From CBDAPE01 sp965198325 (GTDB lineage: Bacteria > Pseudomonadota > Alphaproteobacteria > UBA828 > JAPUJA01), in contig CBDAPE010000011.1 in the NCBI GenBank assembly GCA_965198325.1, positions 124,001 through 188,000 on the forward strand: a stretch of DNA of 64,000 nucleotides, given 5' to 3'. Below the pieces are notes generated by a model. It made no database searches, was not told where the DNA came from, and saw nothing but the letters and a program-made list of their open reading frames with translations. Below are positions 42,552 through 51,762 of the stretch, in pieces. The position numbers were made by a program, and so were the translations under genes. Position 1 is the stretch's first letter, and each line of letters opens with the position of its first letter.

Positions 42552-44441
42552 GTGACCCGGCCCCGTTCTTTCGCGCCGCCCTTGGCGGATATCCTGGCTC
42601 GTCGGCTTAGCCGCCGCGCAACGCTTAAAGGCGCGCTGACCGCGGCCGGCGGGCTCGGGTTCTCGTTGTTCGGGCCGCCAGCCTTCCAGATGGCACGCGC
42701 AGGAACATCGAGCCTCGGCTTCGATGAAGTCGATCACGGCAACGACCCGAATCACCATGTGCCCGAAGGTTACGAGGCCCGGGTGCTGATTCGCTGGGGT
42801 GAGCCGGTCACGGCGGGGGCGCCTGCCTGGGCCCACGACGACCAGAGTCCAGCGGACCAGGCGGGCCAGTTCGGCTTCAATAACGATTACATCGCCTACT
42901 TTCCCCTGCCCCGGGGGTCGGCAGACAGCGGCCACGGTCTGCTGGTGGTCAACCATGAATCCGTCAACCCGGGGCTGATGTTTGAGAATTACGAAAAAGG
43001 CCGCCCGAGCGCGCGGCAGGTCGGCATCGAAATGGCGGCGCACGGCATGAGCGTCATCGAGATTGCGCGCGAGGCGGCGGGTTGGTGGGTCGTGTTTCCG
43101 AGCCCTTTCGCGCGCCGCCTGACCGCCAACGGTAGCGCGTTCGACCTGACGGGGCCCGCCGCAGGCAGCGCTCGGCTTCGATCGACCGACGATCCGACCG
43201 GCTCTCGCGTAACCGGAACGCTCAACAACTGCGCCGGCGGGGTCACCCCCTGGGGTACGGTGCTTTCGGCTGAGGAAAACTTTCATTTCTACTTCCAGGG
43301 TGATCCATCGGCCACCACCGAAGCCGAAAATCACGCCCGCTATCACGTCGCCGAAAAGCCCTACCTGAACTGGGCGGCGTTGGAGAGCCGGTTCGATGTG
43401 GAACGGGAACCCAACGAGCCCAATCGCTTCGGATGGCTGGTCGAACTCGATCCATACGACCCGTCCTCGACCCCCGCAAAGCGGACCGCGCTGGGCCGGT
43501 TTTCCCACGAAGGGGCCAGCGTCGTCATCAACTCCGACGGACGTGTCGTGATCTATTCGGGCGACGACCGGATCTTCGAATATGTCTACCGGTTCGTAAG
43601 TGACGGGATCTTCGATCCATCAGCGCCCGCGACCAATCGCGATCTGCTCAATGCAGGAACGCTCTCGGTCGCTCGGTTCGGAGACGACGGCACGCTTCGC
43701 TGGCTGCCGCTCGCCTGGGGCAGGGGCCCGCTGACACCGGCGAACGGATTTATCGAGCCCGCCGACGTTCTGATCGAAACACGCCGCGCCGCCGACCTCC
43801 TGGGTGCAACACCCATGGACCGGCCCGAAGACATCGAGGCGAGCCCGGTTACGGGTCGGCTCTATCTGGCGCTCACCAATAACAGGAAACGGCAGTTTGG
43901 GGCGACGGATCGCGCCAATCCCCGCGCTCCCAACCCGACGGGACACATCCTCGAATTGTCTCCGCCGGTTGGACCGGGCGGCGAACCCGATCATGCGGCA
44001 GAGCAGTTTGGTTGGGAGATTCTCCTGCTCGCGGACAATCCCGAAGAGCATGCGGGCAGTGACTATCACCCCGCCGTGAGCACCGCGGGGTGGCTCGTCA
44101 ACCCTGACAATCTCGCTTTCGATGCGGGCGGGCGGCTGTGGATTGCGAGCGACGGCGCACCCAAGACCGCCGGCCTCGCCGACGGGCTGTGGGCTTGCGA
44201 AGTCGACGGCGCGCACCGGGCTCTGCCCCGGCATTTCTTCCGGGCGCCCTCGGGCGCGGAAGTCTGCGGCCCGTGCTTTACACCAGACAACCGGACCCTG
44301 TTTCTCGCTGTTCAGCATCCGGCCGCGGCCAAGATGTTTGTGCCACCGCTTCATGGCTGGCCAGACTTCGAGGCGGGCGGACCACCGCGCCCGGCGGGCC
44401 TCGCGATTACCCATAGAGACGGCGGTCCAATCGGCAGCTAG
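42552..44441 (+). CDS. phoX: PhoX-family phosphatase (DUF839)
   Basis: About 629 residues with a twin-arginine signal (LSRRATLKGALTAAGGLGFS). PhoX family blocks are present: GFNNDYIAYFPL, LLVVNHESVNPGLMF, NNCAGGVTPWGTVLSAEENF, GRFSHEGASVVIN, RVVIYSGDDRIFEYVYRFVS, DRPEDIEASPVTGRLYLALTNN and PDNLAFDAGGRLWIASDG. These supply the carboxylate ligands of the Fe/Ca cofactor. PhoX releases phosphate from phosphomonoesters in the periplasm after Tat export. I start at the GTG at 42552 with GAGGGG upstream; an ATG at 42501 would overlap the SDR gene. No Pho box was searched for reliably. Confidence 0.9.
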   Translation: MTRPRSFAPPLADILARRLSRRATLKGALTAAGGLGFSLFGPPAFQMARAGTSSLGFDEVDHGNDPNHHVPEGYEARVLIRWGEPVTAGAPAWAHDDQSPADQAGQFGFNNDYIAYFPLPRGSADSGHGLLVVNHESVNPGLMFENYEKGRPSARQVGIEMAAHGMSVIEIAREAAGWWVVFPSPFARRLTANGSAFDLTGPAAGSARLRSTDDPTGSRVTGTLNNCAGGVTPWGTVLSAEENFHFYFQGDPSATTEAENHARYHVAEKPYLNWAALESRFDVEREPNEPNRFGWLVELDPYDPSSTPAKRTALGRFSHEGASVVINSDGRVVIYSGDDRIFEYVYRFVSDGIFDPSAPATNRDLLNAGTLSVARFGDDGTLRWLPLAWGRGPLTPANGFIEPADVLIETRRAADLLGATPMDRPEDIEASPVTGRLYLALTNNRKRQFGATDRANPRAPNPTGHILELSPPVGPGGEPDHAAEQFGWEILLLADNPEEHAGSDYHPAVSTAGWLVNPDNLAFDAGGRLWIASDGAPKTAGLADGLWACEVDGAHRALPRHFFRAPSGAEVCGPCFTPDNRTLFLAVQHPAAAKMFVPPLHGWPDFEAGGPPRPAGLAITHRDGGPIGS

Positions 44442-44467
44442 GCGCAGGACCCTCCCTCACCTATGCT

Positions 44468-45307
44468 GTGACCGACCCTGCCATCGCCGCTGAAGGATTT
44501 GTCGTGGCCGCCGATCATGCCGAATTTCTGGCATTTGCCCATCGTCTTGCCGATGCCTCTGGCGACGCGATCCGGCCTCTGTTCCGTACGCCCCTGCCGG
44601 CCACAGACAAGGCCCGTGCCGACGAATATTATTCGCCTGTGACCGACGCCGACGTCGCCTCGGAGCAGGTTATGCGCGAGATGATCGCCGCGGCCTATCC
44701 CGACCACGGCATTCTGGGCGAAGAACAGGGCGGCGAGCGGCTCGACGGCGAGTATTACTGGTGCCTCGACCCGATCGACGGGACGCGCTCTTTCGTGGTC
44801 GGCTATCCCACCTTCGGCACGCTCATTGCGCTCAACCACCACGGCACGGTCGAGATCGGCATCATGAACCAGCCGATCACCCGCGAGCGCTTTGTAGGCT
44901 CGACCGATGGAGCGTTCTTCGGCGATCAGCAAATCGCGACCCGAGCCTGTTCGGCGATCGAGAGCGCGATCCTTGCATTTTCGGGACCCTGGCTGTTTCG
45001 TTCGAAGCCGGAGAAGGCAGCAGTCGGCGAACTTGCCGAACGCACCATGCTCACCATGTATACGGGCGATTGCTACAATTACTGCCTGCTCGCCATGGGA
45101 CGCATCGATCTGGTCATCGAAGCGGGCCTACATCCCCACGACATCCAGGCGCTGATTCCCATCGTCGAGCAGGCCGGCGGTGTAGTGACGACATGGGACG
45201 GTGGCGATCCCGCGATGGGTGGCTGGGTCGTGGCAGCGGGGGATCAAGCTCTGCATGAGCAAATCGTGCCGCTCCTCGCGCCCGCGATGCCGACGGCGGC
45301 CAGTTAA
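44468..45307 (+). CDS. hisN: Inositol-monophosphatase-fold phosphatase, HisN-type histidinol phosphatase
   Basis: A 279-residue Mg-dependent phosphatase. Metal ligands are in HGILGEEQGG (Glu), WCLDPIDGTRSFVVGYP (the Asp-Pro-Ile-Asp-Gly-Thr signature) and HPHDIQALIPIVEQAGG (C-terminal Asp). SPVTDADVASEQVMREMI and FGTLIALNHHG follow the pattern of HisN, the histidinol-phosphate phosphatase used by many alphaproteobacteria, rather than SuhB. The start is GTG at 44468. It is not near other his genes. Confidence 0.87.
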   Translation: MTDPAIAAEGFVVAADHAEFLAFAHRLADASGDAIRPLFRTPLPATDKARADEYYSPVTDADVASEQVMREMIAAAYPDHGILGEEQGGERLDGEYYWCLDPIDGTRSFVVGYPTFGTLIALNHHGTVEIGIMNQPITRERFVGSTDGAFFGDQQIATRACSAIESAILAFSGPWLFRSKPEKAAVGELAERTMLTMYTGDCYNYCLLAMGRIDLVIEAGLHPHDIQALIPIVEQAGGVVTTWDGGDPAMGGWVVAAGDQALHEQIVPLLAPAMPTAAS

Positions 45308-45391
45308 ACAAATTCCTGCGGCACTCAGCCCGAACCACCCAACCAACAAATAGCACCCGTGAAGATCCGTCGGGCGCGAAGGGCTCGACGT

Positions 45392-47200
45392 TCATCCCCG
45401 TTCCACCGCGTTCGCACCGCACCAGCCTTTCCACATTTCGCGATAGGCCGCCTCGATCGCCCCGGCGAGACTGCTGCCGTCGGTAATCGGCGCCGCCTCC
45501 ATGCGCGCGCGAAGAGTCGAACGCAAGGCCTCCAACCGATCGAAGTCGCCGGCGAGCCCTACCGCCCGCTCGACGAACTGGTCGGCGGATTTGGCGGTCA
45601 ACTCCGCGAGGCCGAGATGGCTCAGCAGGCTCAACCCCACCCGCGAGGCATGCGTACCACCCGCAAGGCTGACCACGGGGACGCCCATCCAGAGCGCCTC
45701 GCAACTTGTGGTCACCCCGTTGTAGGGAAAGCTGTCGAGCGCCAGATCGACCCGGTTGTAGAGCGCCAGGTGTTCGTCCTGGGATTGGATGCGCCCATGC
45801 AAGGCGAGACGTTCGGCGTTGATGCCCTCGGCCGCAAAACGCGCCGCGAGATCGTCGCAGGTTCCGGGATCGGCGAGCGCCTGGCTCTTGACGATCAAAT
45901 GCGCGTCGGGAACGGCGCGAAGCACCTGCGACCACAACGCGATCACCTCGCCGCCGACCTTGCCGAGATTGTTGAATGAGCCAAATGTGACCCGACCCGC
46001 CTCGCGTGCCGGCAGGGGCCCGACGGCGGGTGCCTCGTCGGGCGGGCGGAAGCAGTGAAATCCGGTCGGCAGGCGCACAAGGGTTTCGCTGTGCCAGGCA
46101 TCGGCAACCCCTTCAGGGTCGGCGTAACTGTCCGTCAACCGGTAATCCATGGCGCGCATGCCCGTCGTCGCGGGATAACCCAGATAGGCGACCTGGATGG
46201 GCGCGGACTTGCGCGCAAAGACGAACAGCCGATTGCCCGCCGTGTGCCCCGCCAGGTCGACCAGGATGTCGACGCCATCGGCACGCACCATGCCGGCGAC
46301 CTGCTCGTCGGTCAGCGGGCGGATATCGCGCCATCGATCGGCCAGTCCCTGAAGCCGTTCGGTCGTCGCGTCGGCACGGCGCGCATTCGCATAACAGACG
46401 ATCTCGACCTGCTCGCGATCGTGGTTCTCGAGCAGGGGCTCCATGAAATAAGCCACCGAATGGGTCCAGAAGTCGGGCGAGAGATAGCCGATGCGCAGGC
46501 GCCGCTCGGGCGAGCGATCGTTCTGAAACGGCGCGGCCTTCGCGGATTCGGGATCGGCCCAATGCTCGGCCCAGGCCCGGTGCGCCTCGTAGAGGGCGTT
46601 CCCGTCGACTTTGCCGCTGTAATTCATGGCAAAGACACGGTTGCTCGCCGCAACGGGGAAGCCGGGATCGAGCTCGGTCGCAAGACGGTAGTGGTCCAGG
46701 GCGTTTTCTACTTCTCCCTTGTTTTTCAATAGATTGGCGAGATTGTTATGGACGATGGCGTTCTTCGGCGTGATGCGCAGCGCTTGCTCGTAACAAGCGA
46801 CCGACGCCTTCAGGCGTCCCTGCTTCGAGAGCAGATTGCCGAAATTCACCAGCGCCTCGACGGGATTCTTCCGGGTCGCGATGGCTTTCTGATAGAGCGC
46901 CGCCGCTTCGTTGGGTTGATTATCGAGATCGAGAATGTTGGCGAGATTGACGAGCGCCGCATAACAGTCGGGATCCACGGCAAGGGCCCGTTCGTACAGC
47001 GCCATTGCCGCAGGCGATTCAGCCCTGGCCTCGCGAAGGGTGGCGAGAGAAACCAAGGCATCGAGATAGCCCTGGTCGCATTCGAGCGCGGCCTCGAAGC
47101 AGGCGATCGCCTCTTCGGGGCGGCCCTGACGGCGATATAATTTGCCTAGTCGATGGCGCGGCGATGGCGCGGCGGGATCGCGCCGGATCGCCTCGTTCAG
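45392..47200 (-). CDS. TPR protein with O-GlcNAc-transferase-like (SPINDLY) C-terminal domain
   Basis: About 600 residues. The N-terminal third is TPR repeats (PDCYAALVNLANILDLDNQ, VEALVNFGNLLSKQGRLKAS, AIVHNNLANLLKNKGEVENA). The rest is a GT41-type catalytic region: RLRIGYLSPDFWTHSVAYFMEPLL, VDILVDLAGHTAGNRL, APIQVAYLGYPATTG, FGSFNNLGKV, HGRIQSQDEHLALYNRVD and the sugar-nucleotide site DSFPYNGVTTSCEALWMGVPVVSL. It likely adds a sugar to proteins. TPR coding extends upstream of the first usual start (TTG 47056) to an in-frame stop at 47228-47230 with no ATG, GTG or TTG; a CTG at 47200 behind GGGAGGAG is the best candidate. The 5' end may be mutated. Confidence 0.85.
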   Translation of the reverse strand: MNEAIRRDPAAPSPRHRLGKLYRRQGRPEEAIACFEAALECDQGYLDALVSLATLREARAESPAAMALYERALAVDPDCYAALVNLANILDLDNQPNEAAALYQKAIATRKNPVEALVNFGNLLSKQGRLKASVACYEQALRITPKNAIVHNNLANLLKNKGEVENALDHYRLATELDPGFPVAASNRVFAMNYSGKVDGNALYEAHRAWAEHWADPESAKAAPFQNDRSPERRLRIGYLSPDFWTHSVAYFMEPLLENHDREQVEIVCYANARRADATTERLQGLADRWRDIRPLTDEQVAGMVRADGVDILVDLAGHTAGNRLFVFARKSAPIQVAYLGYPATTGMRAMDYRLTDSYADPEGVADAWHSETLVRLPTGFHCFRPPDEAPAVGPLPAREAGRVTFGSFNNLGKVGGEVIALWSQVLRAVPDAHLIVKSQALADPGTCDDLAARFAAEGINAERLALHGRIQSQDEHLALYNRVDLALDSFPYNGVTTSCEALWMGVPVVSLAGGTHASRVGLSLLSHLGLAELTAKSADQFVERAVGLAGDFDRLEALRSTLRARMEAAPITDGSSLAGAIEAAYREMWKGWCGANAVERG

Positions 47201-47358
47201 ATCGTCTTCGGTCTCCTCCCGTCCCTCCTATAAATTCCATCTGGCGCAGAGACCCCAGCATTTTGGGCGCTCCGCCGACTAGCTTCGCTACCCATGCGGA
47301 CCGGATCTTGCAAGTGGATACGACTGTTTCGCGCGGGTGGCCTCCCCGGCAAACAGCG

Positions 47359-47979
47359 CTACTTCTTCAGATCCGCGACGAGGCTCTCGATGCGCTCAAG
47401 GGCATCGTGTGCGCTCACCGTCTCTTTGCGGATTGCCCGGAGGGTATCGCCGCCTTTGCCAATCGATACTTCGATGCGCGCATCGTGCAGGTTGTTGATG
47501 ACCACCGCGATGACGAGGTTGATCATGATCACTGCCGCCAGCATCACGAAGCTGACGAAGTACAGCCAGCTCATCGGATGGAGCTCCATCGCGGCATACA
47601 TTACGTCCGTCCAGTCCTCGAGGGTCATCACCCGGAACAAGGTGAGGAGGGCAATGCCGAGCGAGTTCCAGTGAACCGGATCGTGATCGCGGAAGGGGTG
47701 CACGCCCGCGACCGCATACACGTAATAGACGACGAAAAGTAGCAGCATCACATGCCCTAGTCCGGGCAGGGAGCGGATCAGAGTCTCGACGATAAGGCGT
47801 AGTTGCGGTACCACCGTCGCGACCCGAAGCACCCGCAGAAGCCTTGCCAATTGCGCGATGAGGGCGAACTCCCCCCCGTCCGGAATGAAGGCGAGGACGA
47901 GGATGACGAAATCGAACAGGTTCCAGCCGTCTCCGAAGTAGCGTCCGAAGCGCGGCGCGACGGCGGTGAGCTTGATGGC
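47359..47979 (-). pseudogene. Voltage-gated cation channel (BacNav/Cav-like), 5'-truncated
   Basis: The last 206 residues of a six-segment single-domain channel. It begins inside the voltage sensor (IKLTAVAPRFGRYFGDGWN), then S3 (FDFVILVLAFI), S4 with spaced arginines (ARLLRVLRVATVVPQLR), S5 (VMLLLFVVYYVYAVAG), the pore helix and filter TLEDWTD, S6 (VMLAAVIMINLVIAVVINNL) and a C-terminal coiled tail. S1 and S2 are missing because IS21 copy C starts at 47980. The filter has aspartates at the positions that favour calcium in designed channels; selectivity here is inferred. Non-functional as it stands. Confidence 0.87.
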
Positions 47980-48170
47980 TGTCAACGGCGGAGCAAAAAG
48001 CGACCGCCGTGGCGGAGTAAAAAGGGACCACCTGGCGGCTGCGGGCTTGTCCCCGTAGTCCATGGGCGGGCCCCGCGTGCAACGCGGCGTGCCCTCAACA
48101 GGCTGACGCGGCGGCGCGCGCGGGAGGGACCTGTGGGCCCACGGGGTCAAGCGTGGGTTGGGTGGTCGGT

Positions 48171-48935
48171 TCAGTTCGCCGTCGGGGTTTGACGCCTGCG
48201 GCTCTGGTTGAGCCTGTAGCTCTCGCCATTCATCTCGAGGATGTTGACGTGGTGGGTGCGGCGGTCGAGGAGAGCGCCGGTAAGCCGCTCGGAGCCGAAC
48301 ACCTCGGTCCATTCGTCGAACGGCAGATTGGTGGTGACCAGGGTCGAGCCCCGCTCGTAGCGCTGGCTGAACACCTCGAACAGGAGCTCGGCACCGGTCT
48401 TGGACAGCGGCACGAAGCCGAGTTCGTCGACGATCAGAAGCTTGTAGGTGGCGAGCTTCTTCTGGAACCTCAGCAGCTGCTTGTCATCGCGGGCCTCGAT
48501 GAGCTCGTGGACCAGCGCGGCGGCGGTGATGAAGCCGACCGAGAGGCCCTTCTGGCAGGCCGCCAAGCCGAGACCGAGGGCGATGTGGGTCTTGCCGGTG
48601 CCGCTGTTGCCGAGCGCGATGAGGTTCTCGCGGCGCTCGATGTACGCGCAGCGGGCGAGCTCCAGGACCAGCGTCTTGTTGAGCGAGGGGATGACCTTGA
48701 AATCGAAGCTATCGAGGCTCTTGATCACGGGGAAGCGCGCCGCCTTGATCCGCCGCTCGACCATGCGGCGCTCGCGGTCGATCAGCTCGAGCTCGGCCAG
48801 ACGCAGAAGATAGCGAACGTGGTCGACGCCTTCAGAGGCGCACTGCCGGGCGATCTTGTCGTACTCCCTCAGGACCGTCGGCAGCTTCAGCCTCTTGAGG
48901 TGGTGGACGAGCAGCAGCCGTGGTGTGTCGGTCAT
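48171..48935 (-). CDS. istB: IS21-family helper ATPase IstB (copy C)
   Basis: A 254-residue AAA+ ATPase that activates IstA and selects the target. N-terminal helical part (LLLVHHLKRLKLPTVLREYD, then LLRLAELELIDRERR), Walker A GNSGTGKTHIA, Walker B KLLIVDELGF, sensor region LVTTNLPFDEW and the C-terminal LLDRRTHHVNILEMNGE. The start ATG at 48935 overlaps the istA stop (ATGA). A longer open frame upstream lies within istA and is rejected. This is the only intact istB in the window. Confidence 0.93.
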   Translation of the reverse strand: MTDTPRLLLVHHLKRLKLPTVLREYDKIARQCASEGVDHVRYLLRLAELELIDRERRMVERRIKAARFPVIKSLDSFDFKVIPSLNKTLVLELARCAYIERRENLIALGNSGTGKTHIALGLGLAACQKGLSVGFITAAALVHELIEARDDKQLLRFQKKLATYKLLIVDELGFVPLSKTGAELLFEVFSQRYERGSTLVTTNLPFDEWTEVFGSERLTGALLDRRTHHVNILEMNGESYRLNQSRRRQTPTAN

Positions 48936-50431
48936 GCGCCGAGCCCCGACAGCAGGCTCATGTACGACTTGGCAGACGTCGTCGCGACCCGGGCGCGCGG
49001 CAGGTACGGATAGACCTCGAGGTTGAGCCGGGGCGGCCGCCGCTCGATGCGGCACAGTACCAGGTGCTTCACCGCATCGAAGCCGATGGCGCCGAGCCTG
49101 AGCGCGTCGCCGACCGCACCCTCGACCTCCTCGAGCCGGAAGCTCTCCAGCAGACGGCGCACCTGGACGGACTCGCGCTTGCCCGCCTTGCCCATGCGGG
49201 CTTCGAGCAGGCGTCGCAGAGTGATGAAGGCCTCGGGCAGGTCCCAGCCCGCCAACGGCGCGGCCTGGTCGAGGGCGCCGATCTTCTGCTCGATCAAGGG
49301 TAGGTAATGCAGCGGGTCGAAGATCAGGTCCTCGCTGTCGTAGGACCGGCGGTGCCGGGCAATCACCTCCGCGCCGCAAGAGATAACGACCTCGTCGACG
49401 GAGCACCGGATCAGCACCTCGCGGTGGCCATAGGCCACGGGCACCGAGTAGTCGTTGCCCCGGCAGCGCACCAGCGACAGCGAGCTCACCCGTCCAGTGC
49501 GCTTGTCGCAGGCATCGTATGGTGCCGGGGGGAGAGGCAAGAAGGCTTCCCGGTCCCGTGCGAGGCGCTCGCCGATGGTCTCCTTGTGACCCCGCAGCCG
49601 CGCCGCCTGGCGCCGGCGGCACTGTCCCGCGAGAGCATCGTTCAGCGCCTCGAAGCTCTCGGCCCGCGGGACGGGGACCCGGAAGGTCCGCCGGATGAAG
49701 CCGACCAGTCCCTCGACCTTGCCTTTGTCGTTGCCCTTGCCCGGCCGGCCGAACCTGTCCTCGAACAGATAGGGGGATTGAAGGTCCGTGAAGACGCGCG
49801 TTCGCTGCCGCTTGCCATCGCCCAGTATCCGGGCGACTGCCAGCTTGGTGTTGTCGTACAGGATGGATCGGGGGACGCCGCCGAAGAACGCAACCGCCGC
49901 GTTGTGGCCAGCGCAGAACGCCTCGGTCGTCTCCGCCGGGTAGGCCTTCACGAAGCAGGCATCACTGTGGGGAAGATCGAAGGCAAGGAAGTGGACCTTG
50001 CACGCCACGCCGCCGATCACCGCCATCGCCTCGCCGAAGTCCGCCTGGGCGGGGCCGGGGGAATGGACGAGCGGCACGAACATCTCGCGCGACCGAAGCC
50101 GCCGCTCACGGACATAGTCCTTCACGATGGTGTAGCCGCCCGTAAAGCCGTACTCGTCCCGGAGACGGTCGAAGATCCGCTTCGCCGTGGGCCGTTGCTT
50201 GTGGTGGCTGGTCCGATCGTCTTCCAGAATCCGATCGATGATCCCCGTGAACGGACCCCGCTTCGGCCGCCGTGGCGGCTTGCCGCGGCGAGACCCCGGC
50301 GGCACCGAGAACGACAGCATCTTGCGGACCGTCTTGCGGTCCAGCCCGAACACCCGCGAGGCCTCGCGGGTGCTCATTCCCTCGACACGACACGCCCGCC
50401 GAACCCGCGCGTACAAATCCACCCGATACAT
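48932..50431 (-). CDS. istA: IS21-family transposase IstA (copy C)
   Basis: A 499-residue DDE transposase, full length. HTH MSTREASRVFGLDRKTVRKM, catalytic Asp in QADFGEA, second Asp in SILYDNTKLAV, catalytic Glu in GKVEGLVGFIRR, then the C-terminal GNDYSVPVAYGHREVL domain. Its N-terminal half is nearer to that of the chimera in copy A (same MSTREAS and GSRRGKPPRRPKRG stretches) than to copy B, so A derives from a C-like element. This is the candidate source of active transposase. Confidence 0.94.
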   Translation of the reverse strand: MYRVDLYARVRRACRVEGMSTREASRVFGLDRKTVRKMLSFSVPPGSRRGKPPRRPKRGPFTGIIDRILEDDRTSHHKQRPTAKRIFDRLRDEYGFTGGYTIVKDYVRERRLRSREMFVPLVHSPGPAQADFGEAMAVIGGVACKVHFLAFDLPHSDACFVKAYPAETTEAFCAGHNAAVAFFGGVPRSILYDNTKLAVARILGDGKRQRTRVFTDLQSPYLFEDRFGRPGKGNDKGKVEGLVGFIRRTFRVPVPRAESFEALNDALAGQCRRRQAARLRGHKETIGERLARDREAFLPLPPAPYDACDKRTGRVSSLSLVRCRGNDYSVPVAYGHREVLIRCSVDEVVISCGAEVIARHRRSYDSEDLIFDPLHYLPLIEQKIGALDQAAPLAGWDLPEAFITLRRLLEARMGKAGKRESVQVRRLLESFRLEEVEGAVGDALRLGAIGFDAVKHLVLCRIERRPPRLNLEVYPYLPRARVATTSAKSYMSLLSGLGA

Positions 50432-50548
50432 CCCCCCGCCTTCCAGTCAGAGCAGCCCTGACAGAAGGCTATAGACGGTCCCATTTTGGTCCGCCACAGC
50501 CGGATCAACCGGCCGCTTCAGTGGGGGATTATTGCCCCGCCGTTCTCA

Positions 50549-51321
50549 CCTTTGCCCTTGCCGCCGCCAGTGACGACGCCCGCCAGATCCGCGACGAAGT
50601 CGGATTCTTCCAGACGGTCCGCGCCGCACTGGTCAAGTCGGCCCAAGGAACCGGCAAATCAGTCGCCGATCAGCAATTGGTGGTTCAACAGATCATCGAC
50701 CGCGCCGTCGTCTCGACGGAGATCGTAGATATTTTGGCGGCAGCCGGCTTGGGGGCGCCTGACATTTCGATCCTGTCGGAGGAGTTTCTGGCCGAAGTCC
50801 AGCAGATGGAGAAAAAGAACCTTGCACTGGAAGCCTTGAAAAAGCTGCTCAATGACGAGATCACCTCGCGCAGCCGCTCGAACGTAGTGGAGACCAAACG
50901 GTTCTCGGACCGTCTGGAGCAGGCCGTGGCCCGTTACCACACCAATGCCATCAGCACGGTCGAGGTGCTCCAGGAACTGATCAACCTCGCTCGGGAGATC
51001 AGGGAAGCCCGGAAGCGCGGTGAAGACGAGGGCTTGTCCATGGACGAGGTGGCGTTCTACGACGCCCTGGCGGAGAACGAGAGCGCCGTCGATGTGATGG
51101 GTAATGACTCCCTCAAGCTCATCGCCCATGAACTGCTGAATAGCCTCAAGTCCAACATCACGGTTGATTGGTCGCACAGGGAGAGCGCTCGGGCACGAAT
51201 GCGGGTTCTGGTCAAACGCATCCTGCGCCACCATGGATATCCACCAGACCTGCAAGATGCTGCCGTGCAGACGGTTCTGCAACAGGCCGAAGCTTTGTCC
51301 GCTCAATGGGCTACATCATAA
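50549..51321 (+). pseudogene. hsdR: Type I restriction enzyme R subunit (HsdR), C-terminal fragment
   Basis: About 257 residues of the C-terminal helical domain (DUF3387) of HsdR: IRDEVGFFQTVRAALVKS, QQIIDRAVVSTEIVDILAAAG, PDISILSEEFLAEVQQM, NLALEALKKLLNDEI, AFYDALAENESAVDVMG and RMRVLVKRILRHHGYPPDL. The nuclease and helicase parts, some 700 to 800 residues, are absent because IS21 copy C ends at 50548. No hsdM or hsdS lies in the window. A relic of a restriction system. Confidence 0.88.
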
Positions 51322-51405
51322 TACTGCTAAACCTTCCGTAATCATCGGAGGCGGATTTTATCCGCAACAAACCCTTAACACTTCAAGCGGGGGCCGCTAG
51401 GCGAG

Positions 51406-51762
51406 ATGGATATCTTCTCCGCCTTGTGGGAATGGTGCGATTCCCATTCCTCAATCGTGGGGCTGTTCGATCTGGAGGTCATCGTGATCGGTGGCCCGCT
51501 CGCATGACGAGGACGCCTTATGCTCAAACGGCGGATAGGTTCGCTGAACGAGCGGATCGGGGAGTTGAACAAGGAAAACCGGGAACACAAAACCGTAACC
51601 GTGCAGATGGCCTCGTACATGGTCGGGATGCTTGGCAAAACGAAAGCGGAGCAACAGAAATATCTCGACTCGATTGCCGTGCGGGTGGCGGGCATCGGCG
51701 AGACCGCCGTCGGCGGCATGAGCGATAACGTTAGCGACGAGAGGAATGGCGAAGAGCGATGA
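51406..51762 (+). pseudogene. Small membrane/coiled-coil protein with internal TGA
   Basis: One frame of 118 codons with a single in-frame TGA at 51508-51510. Before it: MDIFSALWEWCDSHSSIVG then FDLEVIVIGGPLA, resembling a membrane segment. After it: MLKRRIGSLNERIGELNKE, a coiled coil, and AVGGMSDNVSDERNGEER. The second part could start independently at the ATG at 51520 (80 residues). Family unknown. It lies just after the hsdR fragment and may be part of the same former island. Confidence 0.5.

Larger units (their letters stand above)
47980..50548 (-). mobile_element. IS21-family element (copy C, 2569 bp, intact)
   Basis: The most complete of three copies, in inverted orientation relative to A and B. 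Ends TGTCAACGGCGG and, at the other side in element orientation, TGAGAACGGCGG. It encodes full-length istA and istB with a 4-bp overlap. It contains the multiple AAAAAGGGACC-type end repeats. No target duplication: in element orientation the flanks are CAAAGG and GCCATC. It joins two unrelated truncated genes, the channel gene on the left and hsdR on the right, so the junction arose by a deletion or rearrangement, not simple insertion. Confidence 0.93.

Noticed and set aside
48936..49622. Upstream extension of istB in copy C
   Set aside because: Lies inside istA; the ATGA overlap at 48932-48935 is the normal IS21 start.
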